The translations under genes were made by a program, and so were the position numbers. A stretch of DNA of 37,641 bases from Prochlorococcus sp. AG-409-J03. GTDB lineage: Bacteria; Cyanobacteriota; Cyanobacteriia; PCC-6307; Cyanobiaceae. Within the stretch, counting starts at the first letter, position 1; every line of letters begins with the position of its first letter. Where the stretch lies: NCBI GenBank assembly GCA_003215695.1, contig QCJZ01000006.1, positions 1-37,641 on the forward strand. The letters run 5' to 3'. Under the pieces are notes generated by a model that was given only the letters and a program-made list of their open reading frames with translations, ran no database searches and had not been told where the DNA came from. Shown one piece after another: positions 1-6,644 of this stretch.

Positions 1-93
1 AAGACCTAATGAGACCAAGCCAAGAGCTTGCTCCGGATTGATTTCAGTACTTGAGTTATTGTTGTTTGAATCCTTTTGCTGAGGTACGGACAT
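1..93 (-). CDS. Partial N-terminus of an unidentified protein (runs off the left edge)
   Basis: A leftward reading frame starts at an ATG at 93-91 and stays open for 31 codons to the window edge. The product begins MSVPQQKDSN, followed by an Asn/Ser-rich stretch and then EINPEQALGLVSLGL. The polar start followed by a helical-looking segment resembles the N-terminus of many small cyanobacterial proteins, but I do not recognise the family. It is divergent from csoS1D, with about 100 bases between the two starts. The fragment is too short to exclude a chance open frame; confidence rests on the protein-like composition and the sensible divergent layout. Confidence 0.5.
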   Translation of the reverse strand, partial: MSVPQQKDSNNNNSSTEINPEQALGLVSLGL

Positions 94-194
94 TCTTCAA
101 TCAGATCAATTTATATTGAATTTATCGGCTTAAATTCAGCATGCAAGTCTAAATTGCTAGCTAAAAAGGCAATCTTTGAGGTAGTATCCCGCCC
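94..194. promoter_or_regulatory. Divergent intergenic region upstream of csoS1D
   Basis: This 101-base AT-rich spacer lies between the leftward partial gene and csoS1D and must hold the promoters of both. A GAGG at 178-181 sits about 13 bases before the csoS1D ATG and may act as its ribosome binding site. I see no strong operator-like palindrome. csoS1D is therefore likely transcribed separately from the main carboxysome series, from which it is also separated by rdgB on the other strand. Confidence 0.4.
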
Positions 195-971
195 ATGACA
201 AGATTCGCCACATTTGAAAATAATGAAAGGCGACTAGGTGGTAGCCAGAGAATTACTGGTGCAGAAGTAAATGAATATCTTGCTGACGATCCAAAGAGAG
301 TAATAACAACTGACTCCGAAAAATCGTTAGTTGCTCGTCAAGCAAGTCATGTAAAGCAAATTGAATTAAGAACATATGTATTTTTAGATTCTTTGCAACC
401 TCAACTTGCGGCTTATATGGGAACTGCAAGTTCAGGATTCTTACCCATACCTGGTGATGCTTGTCTTTGGATGGAGGTTTCTCCAGGAATGGCTGTTCAC
501 AGGGTTACAGATATCGCACTAAAAGCCAGCAACGTTAGATTAGGTCAAATGATCGTTGAAAGGGCATTTGGATCTCTTGCGCTTTATCACCGCGATCAAA
601 GTACAGTTTTGCATTCAGGCGATGTCGTTTTAGATGCAATAGGAAGCACAATTGATAGGAGAACTAATCCTCAAGTTACATGGACTGAAGTTATTCGCTC
701 TATTACTCCGGACCATGCTGTTTTGATCAACCGCCAAAATAGACGTGGCTCAATGATTCAATCTGGCATGAGCATGTTCATCCTTGAGACTGAACCAGCT
801 GGGTATGTTTTGATGGCTGCAAACGAGGCAGAAAAAGCATCAAACATAACAATCGTTGATGTGAAAGGAGTTGGTGCTTTTGGAAGACTGACTTTAGCGG
901 GTAAAGAAGGCGATGTTGAGGAAGCTGCCGCTGCGGCTATGAGAGCTATTGATTATATAAATAGAAATTAA
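195..971 (+). CDS. csoS1D: Carboxysome shell protein CsoS1D (tandem BMC domain)
   Basis: The 258-residue product matches CsoS1D of alpha-carboxysomes in length and sequence. An N-terminal extension of about 50 residues precedes two BMC-type domains. The first contains [14 protein letters not shown] (residues 120-133); the second contains [33 protein letters not shown] near the C-terminus. E122 and R123 fall where the gating Glu-Arg pair described for the Prochlorococcus protein (E120/R121) would lie. In that protein, trimers stack into a double layer with a large gated pore thought to pass metabolites such as RuBP. The gene sits upstream of the main cso cluster, as in other Prochlorococcus. 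Its stop codon directly abuts the stop of rdgB, which converges on it. I infer the same shell role here; the family call is firm. Confidence 0.93.
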   Translation: MTRFATFENNERRLGGSQRITGAEVNEYLADDPKRVITTDSEKSLVARQASHVKQIELRTYVFLDSLQPQLAAYMGTASSGFLPIPGDACLWMEVSPGMAVHRVTDIALKASNVRLGQMIVERAFGSLALYHRDQSTVLHSGDVVLDAIGSTIDRRTNPQVTWTEVIRSITPDHAVLINRQNRRGSMIQSGMSMFILETEPAGYVLMAANEAEKASNITIVDVKGVGAFGRLTLAGKEGDVEEAAAAAMRAIDYINRN

Positions 972-1559
972 TTATTTTTTAATTCCTATAGCTTTCAAAA
1001 GGTAAGGAGCTAATTCTCTAGCTGCTTTACCTCTACTTCCATGTTTTGATAATTGTGAATTATTTAATTCTCCATAAGTGCAATTAGTTTCACGAACCCA
1101 AAATAATGATTCAAATTCACCATTTGGATAAGCAGGCTTTTTTAAAATTTCACCCCAACAAATACCTATAGTATTTTTAATTATCTTTCCATTGTTTGTG
1201 CAGAGCACCATTACGCTGCATACTTTTGCACTTCTGTAAGGACTGTCGCCAAGAGCAGTAAGAATCTTTTCTATTTTTGCTTCATTTGTCTCTGCAAGTC
1301 GAGCAGAAAAGATACCGGGAGCATTCCCAAGAGAATCAATTTCAAGTCCAGAATCATCTGCAATAGTCCAACTGTTAGTTAATGCTGCCGCTGCTTTTGC
1401 TTTCAATATTGCATTGTCCAGGTATGTTTTTCCGGTTTCTTCAACATCTAAAGAACTCGGTTGTTTTTTAACCTCAATTGGGAGCGGTCCGAGCATTGCC
1501 TCTATCTCGGCAACCTTTTTAGGATTACCACTAGCTATGGTTATTAGTGGCTTTTTCAA
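972..1559 (-). CDS. rdgB: Non-canonical purine NTP pyrophosphatase (RdgB/HAM1 family)
   Basis: A 195-residue protein of usual HAM1 length. The family N-terminal motif TIASGNPKKVAEIEAML (about residues 7-23) and the active-site segment ADDSGLEIDSLGNAPGIFSAR (about 67-87) are both clear. The family hydrolyses dITP, ITP and XTP to monophosphates, keeping deaminated purines out of nucleic acids. The C-terminal substrate loop, SHRGKA in many members, reads HGSRGKAARELAPYL here, a variant I believe is common in picocyanobacteria. The start is a TTG at 1559-1557; no in-frame ATG precedes the TIASGN motif. The gene lies between csoS1D and csoS1 on the opposite strand, so it interrupts the carboxysome locus. 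There is no functional link to the carboxysome in the sequence. Confidence 0.9.
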   Translation of the reverse strand: MKKPLITIASGNPKKVAEIEAMLGPLPIEVKKQPSSLDVEETGKTYLDNAILKAKAAAALTNSWTIADDSGLEIDSLGNAPGIFSARLAETNEAKIEKILTALGDSPYRSAKVCSVMVLCTNNGKIIKNTIGICWGEILKKPAYPNGEFESLFWVRETNCTYGELNNSQLSKHGSRGKAARELAPYLLKAIGIKK

Positions 1560-1916
1560 ATCAAATAGTTTAACTATCTATATATAGTCTTACAGCAAGA
1601 AGTCAAAAACAATAGCTGTTGGAATTTTTAGATGTTTTTGAGACAGTTTTTGGGTGAACATTCCAACCCTGACATAGCCAGGAAGCTGTCTCGTGGGTAA
1701 AAATAACTATATAACCAGGTTTACGCAATGCAATATGCGTATGTCCTAACTGTTAACCTAATAGCGTTACTCAAGTGTCGTAGCAAGGGTGATAAGTTTA
1801 GCTTATATAAAAGACTAGAAACTGTAATCAGCGCTACTAGAGAATTCCCTTGACTAATTGCTATTTGACGGGTCATTGTCCCTTCTGAACATTCCATCCC
1901 TTTACAGAAATAGGAC
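1560..1916. promoter_or_regulatory. Control region between rdgB and csoS1 (cso operon promoter region)
   Basis: This 357-base stretch has no convincing gene. It must hold the leftward rdgB promoter and the rightward promoter of the csoS1-rbcL series. Visible elements are a 10-base palindrome CTATATATAG at 1578-1587; a possible -10 element TATATAA at 1804-1810; TTGAC-type hexamers near 1850 and 1865; and a 16-base element present twice, at 1655-1670 and 1886-1901, with one mismatch. The second copy ends 15 bases before the csoS1 ATG, so it is probably in the 5' leader. Which hexamers are used cannot be decided by eye. Confidence 0.55.
1655..1901 (+). repeat. Spaced direct repeat TGAACATTCCA(A/T)CCCT upstream of csoS1
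   Basis: The 16-mer TGAACATTCCAACCCT at 1655-1670 recurs as TGAACATTCCATCCCT at 1886-1901: 15 of 16 bases match, with starts 231 bases apart. The upstream copy lies inside an imperfect inverted arrangement (GGGT at 1652-1655 and ACCC at 1666-1669). Two copies of such a long word in a short non-coding region are unlikely by chance. They could be binding sites for a regulator of Rubisco/carboxysome expression, or a relic of duplication. Function is inference. Confidence 0.5.
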
Positions 1917-2228
1917 ATGGCTAGCGAAACTATGGGTATTGCTCTCGGCATGATCGAGACACGCGGATTAGTACCAGCAATTGAAGCTGCTGACGCGATG
2001 ACCAAGGCGGCAGAAGTGCGCTTGATTGGTCGTGAGTTCGTTGGTGGTGGTTACGTAACAGTTTTGGTTCGCGGAGAAACTGGTGCTGTAAACGCTGCAG
2101 TTCGTGCAGGTGCAGATGCTTGTGAGCGTGTAGGTGACGGACTTGTTGCAGCTCACATCATTGCTCGCCCTCATCGTGAAGTTGAGCCAGCTTTGGGCAA
2201 CGGTAACTTCTTGGGTCAGAAGGACTGA
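1917..2228 (+). CDS. csoS1: Major carboxysome shell protein CsoS1 (hexameric BMC)
   Basis: A 103-residue single-domain BMC protein. The diagnostic start is GIALGMIETRGLVPAIEAADAM (residues 6-27), and VGGGYVTVLVRGETGAVNAAVRAGADA and VAAHIIARPH follow. The family forms flat hexamers with a small charged central pore that tile the icosahedral facets and let bicarbonate and phosphorylated sugars cross. The start ATG at 1917 gives the family length exactly. It is the first gene of the main carboxysome series, 72 bases before rbcL. Cyanobacterial alpha-carboxysome loci usually have one csoS1 here, unlike the csoS1CAB sets of proteobacteria. A paralogous BMC domain occurs in csoS1E further along; the protein sequences are close but the codons have diverged. 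Confidence 0.96.
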   Translation: MASETMGIALGMIETRGLVPAIEAADAMTKAAEVRLIGREFVGGGYVTVLVRGETGAVNAAVRAGADACERVGDGLVAAHIIARPHREVEPALGNGNFLGQKD

Positions 2229-2237
2229 TTTTTGACT

Positions 2238-2259
2238 AAGTCCGAAGAGGAGAGGACTT
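2238..2259 (+). other. Inverted repeat in the csoS1-rbcL spacer
   Basis: AAGTCC at 2238-2243 is complementary to GGACTT at 2254-2259, with a purine-rich 10-base loop. The predicted RNA stem is only 6 base pairs and no U-run follows, so it is not an intrinsic terminator. It could slow decay or processing of the mRNA between csoS1 and rbcL. An rbcL ribosome binding site (AGGAG, 2291-2295) follows separately, about 5 bases before the ATG. Confidence 0.4.
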
Positions 2260-2300
2260 TTCAAATTTTCAACCTTTTAACTTATTAACAGGAGCTATCA

Positions 2301-3713
2301 ATGGCTAAAAAGTATGATGCTGGAGTTAAGGAGTATAGAGATACTTACTTCACTCCTGATTACGTCCCCCTAGATACTGATCTACTTGCATGTTTTAAAT
2401 GCACAGGTCAGGAAGGTGTACCTAAAGAAGAGGTTGCAGCAGCTGTTGCGGCTGAATCATCTACAGGTACCTGGTCAACAGTTTGGTCTGAATTACTTGT
2501 AGATCTTGAGTTCTATAAAGGCCGCTGTTACCGCATCGAAGATGTCCCTGGAGACAAGGATGCCTTCTATGCATTTATTGCCTATCCATTAGATCTTTTT
2601 GAAGAAGGATCTATCACTAACGTTTTAACCTCACTTGTTGGAAACGTCTTTGGGTTTAAAGCTTTGCGACATCTTCGTCTTGAAGATATCCGCTTCCCAA
2701 TGGCATTTATTAAAACTTGTGGCGGACCACCAAGTGGAATCGTAGTTGAACGTGATCGTCTTAATAAATACGGTCGTCCTTTACTTGGATGTACTATTAA
2801 GCCAAAACTAGGTCTTTCTGGTAAAAACTACGGTCGTGTAGTTTATGAATGCCTTCGTGGCGGACTAGATCTAACGAAGGATGATGAGAATATAAATTCT
2901 CAACCATTCCAGCGTTGGAGAGAGCGTTTTGAATTCGTAGCAGAAGCTGTAAAATTAGCTCAACAGGAAACTGGTGAAGTTAAGGGTCATTATCTAAATT
3001 GTACAGCGACTACTCCTGAGGAGATGTATGAGCGTGCTGAGTTCGCCAAAGAGCTTGACATGCCAATCATCATGCATGATTACATCACTGGTGGTTTTAC
3101 AGCCAATACAGGTTTGGCTAACTGGTGCCGTAAGAATGGCATGCTTCTTCATATTCACCGTGCTATGCATGCGGTTATTGACCGTCATCCTCAGCATGGT
3201 ATTCACTTCAGAGTTCTTGCGAAGTGTTTACGCCTATCAGGTGGAGACCAACTTCATACAGGAACAGTTGTTGGAAAATTAGAAGGAGATCGTCAAACAA
3301 CTCTTGGTTATATAGACAATCTTCGTGAATCCTTTGTCCCTGAAGACCGTAGTCGCGGTAACTTCTTTGATCAGGACTGGGGTTCAATGCCTGGTGTGTT
3401 CGCCGTTGCATCTGGTGGTATCCATGTTTGGCATATGCCAGCATTGCTTGCCATCTTTGGAGATGATTCATGTCTTCAGTTTGGTGGTGGTACTCATGGT
3501 CACCCATGGGGATCAGCTGCTGGTGCGGCTGCGAACCGTGTAGCTCTCGAAGCATGTGTTAAAGCACGTAATGCAGGTAGAGAAATCGAAAAAGAAAGTC
3601 GTGACATCCTTCTTGAAGCTGCAAAGCATAGCCCTGAGCTTGCGATAGCTCTTGAGACATGGAAGGAGATCAAGTTCGAATTCGATACAGTCGATAAACT
3701 CGACGTTCAGTAA
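2301..3713 (+). CDS. rbcL: Ribulose-1,5-bisphosphate carboxylase/oxygenase large subunit (form IA)
   Basis: The 470-residue protein is full length for form IA RbcL and catalyses CO2 fixation onto RuBP inside the carboxysome. Visible active-site segments are [32 protein letters not shown] with the carbamylated lysine at K193, HIHRAMHAV, loop 6 [11 protein letters not shown], and the C-terminal [21 protein letters not shown]. The Met start at 2301 follows an AGGAG at 2291-2295. One detail: the residue before the TKDDEN signature is Leu (GLDLTK), where most form I enzymes have Phe. The context, csoS1 upstream and rbcS then csoS2 downstream, is the standard alpha-carboxysome order. Some bacteria use the symbol cbbL for this gene. 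Confidence 0.98.
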   Translation: MAKKYDAGVKEYRDTYFTPDYVPLDTDLLACFKCTGQEGVPKEEVAAAVAAESSTGTWSTVWSELLVDLEFYKGRCYRIEDVPGDKDAFYAFIAYPLDLFEEGSITNVLTSLVGNVFGFKALRHLRLEDIRFPMAFIKTCGGPPSGIVVERDRLNKYGRPLLGCTIKPKLGLSGKNYGRVVYECLRGGLDLTKDDENINSQPFQRWRERFEFVAEAVKLAQQETGEVKGHYLNCTATTPEEMYERAEFAKELDMPIIMHDYITGGFTANTGLANWCRKNGMLLHIHRAMHAVIDRHPQHGIHFRVLAKCLRLSGGDQLHTGTVVGKLEGDRQTTLGYIDNLRESFVPEDRSRGNFFDQDWGSMPGVFAVASGGIHVWHMPALLAIFGDDSCLQFGGGTHGHPWGSAAGAAANRVALEACVKARNAGREIEKESRDILLEAAKHSPELAIALETWKEIKFEFDTVDKLDVQ

Positions 3714-3721
3714 TAAGAAAA

Positions 3722-3747
3722 AGAGGTGACATTTATTAGTTACCTCT
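3722..3747 (+). other. Stem-loop in the rbcL-rbcS spacer
   Basis: AGAGGTGAC at 3722-3730 pairs with GTTACCTCT at 3739-3747 (nine pairs, one G-U), with an 8-base loop. It lies just after the rbcL stop codon at 3711-3713. The bases after the stem are mixed pyrimidine/A rather than a run of T, so complete termination is unlikely and would cut rbcS off. A role in protecting the 3' end of rbcL RNA, or in processing, is plausible but inferred. Confidence 0.5.
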
Positions 3748-3813
3748 ACCTTTCTTAAATTCTCTAGTCGATAAATCAATCGACTTTCATTCATTCACAA
3801 ACCTAAGTTCACC

Positions 3814-4155
3814 ATGCCTTTCCAGAGCACAGTAGGTGACTATCAGACAGTCGCCACCCTGGAAACATTCGGCTTCTTACCGCCGATGACCCAGGACGAA
3901 ATTTACGATCAAATCGCTTATATCATTGCTCAAGGTTGGAGTCCAGTTATTGAGCATGTTCATCCAAGTGGTTCAATGCAGACCTATTGGTCTTATTGGA
4001 AATTGCCTTTCTTTGGTGAAAAGGATTTGAATCTAGTAGTAAGTGAGTTAGAAGCTTGCCACAGAGCATATCCAGATCATCATGTACGCATAGTTGGATA
4101 TGACGCGTATACACAAAGCCAAGGTACTTGCTTTGTGGTTTTCCAAGGCCGCTAA
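3814..4155 (+). CDS. rbcS: Rubisco small subunit (form IA)
   Basis: A 113-residue small subunit that caps the L8 core of form I Rubisco. The N-terminus carries the family pattern ETFGFLPPMTQDEIYDQIAYII (about residues 17-38). Next come GWSPVIEHVHP, then YWSYWKLPFFGEKDLNLVVSELEACHRAYPDHHVRIVGYDAYTQSQGTCFVV in segments typical of RbcS. Length fits the carboxysomal form, which lacks the extra hairpin loop of plant proteins. It lies 100 bases after rbcL and 97 before csoS2. Both spacers carry hairpins, which may help keep large and small subunit production high relative to the downstream shell genes. Confidence 0.97.
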   Translation: MPFQSTVGDYQTVATLETFGFLPPMTQDEIYDQIAYIIAQGWSPVIEHVHPSGSMQTYWSYWKLPFFGEKDLNLVVSELEACHRAYPDHHVRIVGYDAYTQSQGTCFVVFQGR

Positions 4156-4174
4156 TTTTTAGGCTTTGATAAAT

Positions 4175-4200
4175 TTAGCCCTGAAAATTTTCAGGGCTAA
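4175..4200. other. Perfect 26-base palindrome between rbcS and csoS2
   Basis: Each half is TTAGCCCTGAAAA or its exact complement, so positions 4175-4200 form a perfect palindrome. As RNA it can fold into an 11-bp stem with a tight AU loop. It starts 19 bases after the rbcS stop. The bases right after it (TAATAATTCC) are not a T-run, although an A/T-rich tract with eight Ts follows at about 4226-4233. I read it as an attenuating or RNA-stabilising hairpin that lowers csoS2 and later genes relative to rbcLS, rather than a full terminator. A DNA-binding operator is an alternative. Confidence 0.65.
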
Positions 4201-4252
4201 TAATTCCTTAGAGAATTAAAAAATTTTTTTTCGGTCTCTCCATTGGATTGAT

Positions 4253-6637
4253 ATGGCTAAACAAACAAGTAGACAATTAGTTCTTGATCGCCGCAAGGCT
4301 TTGAGTCAAGGAGGAAAAAATGCCTCTATTAAAGGTTCAACACCTAATAGAGTTCGTTCCTCTGGTGATGCGAGAGCCACTAGAACTGATTCAGCTTTTG
4401 TTAAGCCCAAAAAGAATTTAGCGAATTCAAATAATACTTCTTCTCAGGTAAGCACTAGTAGCTATCAATCAAGTGCTTCTGGAAGTTCCGCAGGGTCAAG
4501 ATCATATAAGAATTCAGTAGCGAATTCTAGTCGTAAGCTTGTAATTGCCAGAAGAGAAGCACTATCTCGAAGAGGCAAATCTGCTGATCATACAAAAGAT
4601 ATTACTAGGGTCGACGTTGAAAAGAAAAAGGTTCAAAATATTCCTTCTTATGATGCTAAAAAAGCTGAACATTGTTGTCCAGAGTGCGAGCAAAAAGCTT
4701 TAGAGCAGGCTAGTAATACAATTTCAAAACCAGAAATTAGTTTGACTCTAAATAAAAGAACAACTGACCACCGTTCTACTGTTAAAAGAAAAGCTATTAC
4801 TAATTCAAGCAGAGCTTTTGTTCTTGCTCGTAGAGAGGCTTTGTCAAAACATGGTAAGTCTGCAGGGAAGCAACCAACCTCAGCTGCCTCTGTTGCTAGG
4901 CAAGGTAATCCAGATCTAACTACTAAAGAAATAGCTCAAAGAGTAAGAGAGCTTAAAAGTAAGACTGGTGCCACTGGAACAAGCCGCACTGCAGCAACAC
5001 GTCCTTGTGGGCCCAATAAAAATGGGGCGAAACAAAATGCTAGTGCTCCAGATGCTCATTGGAAGGTTGGTATGAGTCAAACTTCTACGGGGCAACTTGT
5101 TACTGGAACTCAAGCGAATAGATCTCTGAAAACGACAGGTAATGAAGCAAGTACATGTCGTTCGATTACAGGTACTCAATATTTAGGTTCAGAAGTTATT
5201 GATTCTTTCTGTAATGGGGCGAATACCCCTATAAGTCAGCCAGCCAAGGTAGCTGTTACAAGTACAACTCATGGGAATTTGGTAACAGGGAATGAGGTCG
5301 GTAGATCAGAAAAAGTTACTGGAGATGAGCCAGGAACTTGTAAGAATCTCACTGGGACTGAATATATATCTGCAAACCAATCAAATGCCTACTGCGGAAG
5401 TGTTAATCCTTCGCCTTCAAAAATTGGCTACAGTAATACAATTGATGGTAGGAAAGTAAGTGGAACGATGACAGGAAGGTCAGAGTTGGTCACAGGTAAT
5501 GAAGCAGGTTCAGGCAAAGATTTAACAGGAGATCAATATTTAGGCGCTGATCCCTTGCCTTCTGGAAGACCTGCTGAAAAGGTTGGTTCTTTAAAAACAA
5601 TTCGTGGTAATGGAGTAACTGGCACTGATGTCTCAAGAAGAGAAAATGTTACTGGAAATGAGGCTGGCAGTTGTAAGAATGTGACAGGAGACGAATATGT
5701 AGGTTCTGGACAATTCGATTCTTTTTGTGGAGGAAAACCTAATCCTGATCCTGCCAAAGTTGGTTTAAGTCTTACAAATAAGACTCAGTCTATCTCTGGA
5801 ACTATGACTGGTAGATCTCAGCTTGTAACTGGAGATGAACCAGGAACTTGTAAAGCAGTAACTGGAACACCATATGCAGGCCTAGAACAAGCAAGTCAAT
5901 GGTGCGATAGCTCAACTTCTGCTGAGATAGAAGCTAGAACCCCTCGTCAACTAGGTACTCCTGCAGCAAGATTGACTGGTCAGCAACCTGGTATCGGCGG
6001 GAAAATGACAGGTGCTCATAAAGGTGCTTGTGAGCCTTTAACTGGAACCCCATATGTTGGTGGCGATCAATTAAGAGATAATTGCTCTCTTGCAAATGAT
6101 TCTGCAGGTTATGCACATCAAGAAAGTACTACAAAAGCACCTTGGACAAGTTTTAGTGTTAAATCTCCAGCAAGGCAGGCTCACATTCAAACAGAGTTAA
6201 AATCAGGTGTTACTGGAACAAGCTACGAAGATAGCTCCAGAATTACAGGCCCATTTGACATGGCTGCTAATAAAGTAACTGGTACTGAACAATTTAGATT
6301 TGATAAGAAAATATCTAATGCTCAGCAAAATAAAGTTGATGAAGTAGTGAACGAAGAGACAAAACAAAGACCGACTTCACGAATTACAGGAGAGGGACAA
6401 TCAGCTGGTTTAAACATTACTGGTGATGATTGGGCAAGAGGGCAACACGTTACAGGAACTGAAGGAGCATCTGCTAAGAGAAGAAATCCTTCGCGCCCAG
6501 GTGCAATGAGTGCGATGCAGGCAGCTGAATTGAAGAGAAATCAGGAAGTTCCTGAACCAGACTTTTTGATTACAGGATCTAGTGGTAATACAAGGGAAGG
6601 CCAATTGGTGACTTTCTCTGGTGGAGCAAGAGGTTAA
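4253..6637 (+). CDS. csoS2: Carboxysome scaffold protein CsoS2
   Basis: A 794-residue, low-complexity, largely disordered protein that links Rubisco to the shell. Three N-repeats of the type SRxxVxxRRxALSxxGK are visible at about residues 6, 93 and 186; in the family they bind Rubisco. Six middle repeats built on VTG/TG motifs begin near residues 271, 332, 390, 443, 502 and 572. A C-terminal region from about 652 ends with FLITGSSGNTREGQLVTFSGGARG in pieces typical of the family shell anchor. Most middle repeats carry paired cysteines (STC...DSFC); the third has none. A CCPEC cluster lies between N-repeats 1 and 2-3, near residues 143-147. The frame is unbroken, and I see no clear slippery site of the kind that yields a short form in Halothiobacillus. 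csoSCA follows after 7 bases. Confidence 0.96.
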   Translation: MAKQTSRQLVLDRRKALSQGGKNASIKGSTPNRVRSSGDARATRTDSAFVKPKKNLANSNNTSSQVSTSSYQSSASGSSAGSRSYKNSVANSSRKLVIARREALSRRGKSADHTKDITRVDVEKKKVQNIPSYDAKKAEHCCPECEQKALEQASNTISKPEISLTLNKRTTDHRSTVKRKAITNSSRAFVLARREALSKHGKSAGKQPTSAASVARQGNPDLTTKEIAQRVRELKSKTGATGTSRTAATRPCGPNKNGAKQNASAPDAHWKVGMSQTSTGQLVTGTQANRSLKTTGNEASTCRSITGTQYLGSEVIDSFCNGANTPISQPAKVAVTSTTHGNLVTGNEVGRSEKVTGDEPGTCKNLTGTEYISANQSNAYCGSVNPSPSKIGYSNTIDGRKVSGTMTGRSELVTGNEAGSGKDLTGDQYLGADPLPSGRPAEKVGSLKTIRGNGVTGTDVSRRENVTGNEAGSCKNVTGDEYVGSGQFDSFCGGKPNPDPAKVGLSLTNKTQSISGTMTGRSQLVTGDEPGTCKAVTGTPYAGLEQASQWCDSSTSAEIEARTPRQLGTPAARLTGQQPGIGGKMTGAHKGACEPLTGTPYVGGDQLRDNCSLANDSAGYAHQESTTKAPWTSFSVKSPARQAHIQTELKSGVTGTSYEDSSRITGPFDMAANKVTGTEQFRFDKKISNAQQNKVDEVVNEETKQRPTSRITGEGQSAGLNITGDDWARGQHVTGTEGASAKRRNPSRPGAMSAMQAAELKRNQEVPEPDFLITGSSGNTREGQLVTFSGGARG

Positions 6638-6644
6638 ATAGTTA

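Noticed and set aside
972-1559. rdgB as a transferred insertion within the carboxysome locus
   Set aside because: Base composition and codon use look like the neighbours, and I recall the same position in other Prochlorococcus, so there is no sign of recent transfer.
1721-2005. Leftward open frame of 94 codons in the rdgB-csoS1 gap
   Set aside because: It runs antisense into csoS1, its product has no protein-family features, and the part outside csoS1 is promoter-like AT-rich DNA.
2994-3794. Several open frames on both strands within rbcL
   Set aside because: They are shadows of a strongly conserved gene; their products are rich in His, Met and Cys in patterns produced by reverse reading of RbcL codons.
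4175-4235. Full intrinsic terminator between rbcS and csoS2
   Set aside because: The T-run is 25 bases beyond the stem, and the downstream cso genes have no other obvious promoter, so complete termination is unlikely.
5063-6110. Repeated DNA in csoS2 resembling a tandem or CRISPR-like array
   Set aside because: The units are in-frame, degenerate and encode the VTG/TG protein repeats of CsoS2; there are no identical repeats with unique spacers.
4253-6637. Programmed frameshift in csoS2 as described for Halothiobacillus
   Set aside because: No convincing slippery heptamer with a following stem was found by eye in the middle-repeat region; only a full-length product is supported.
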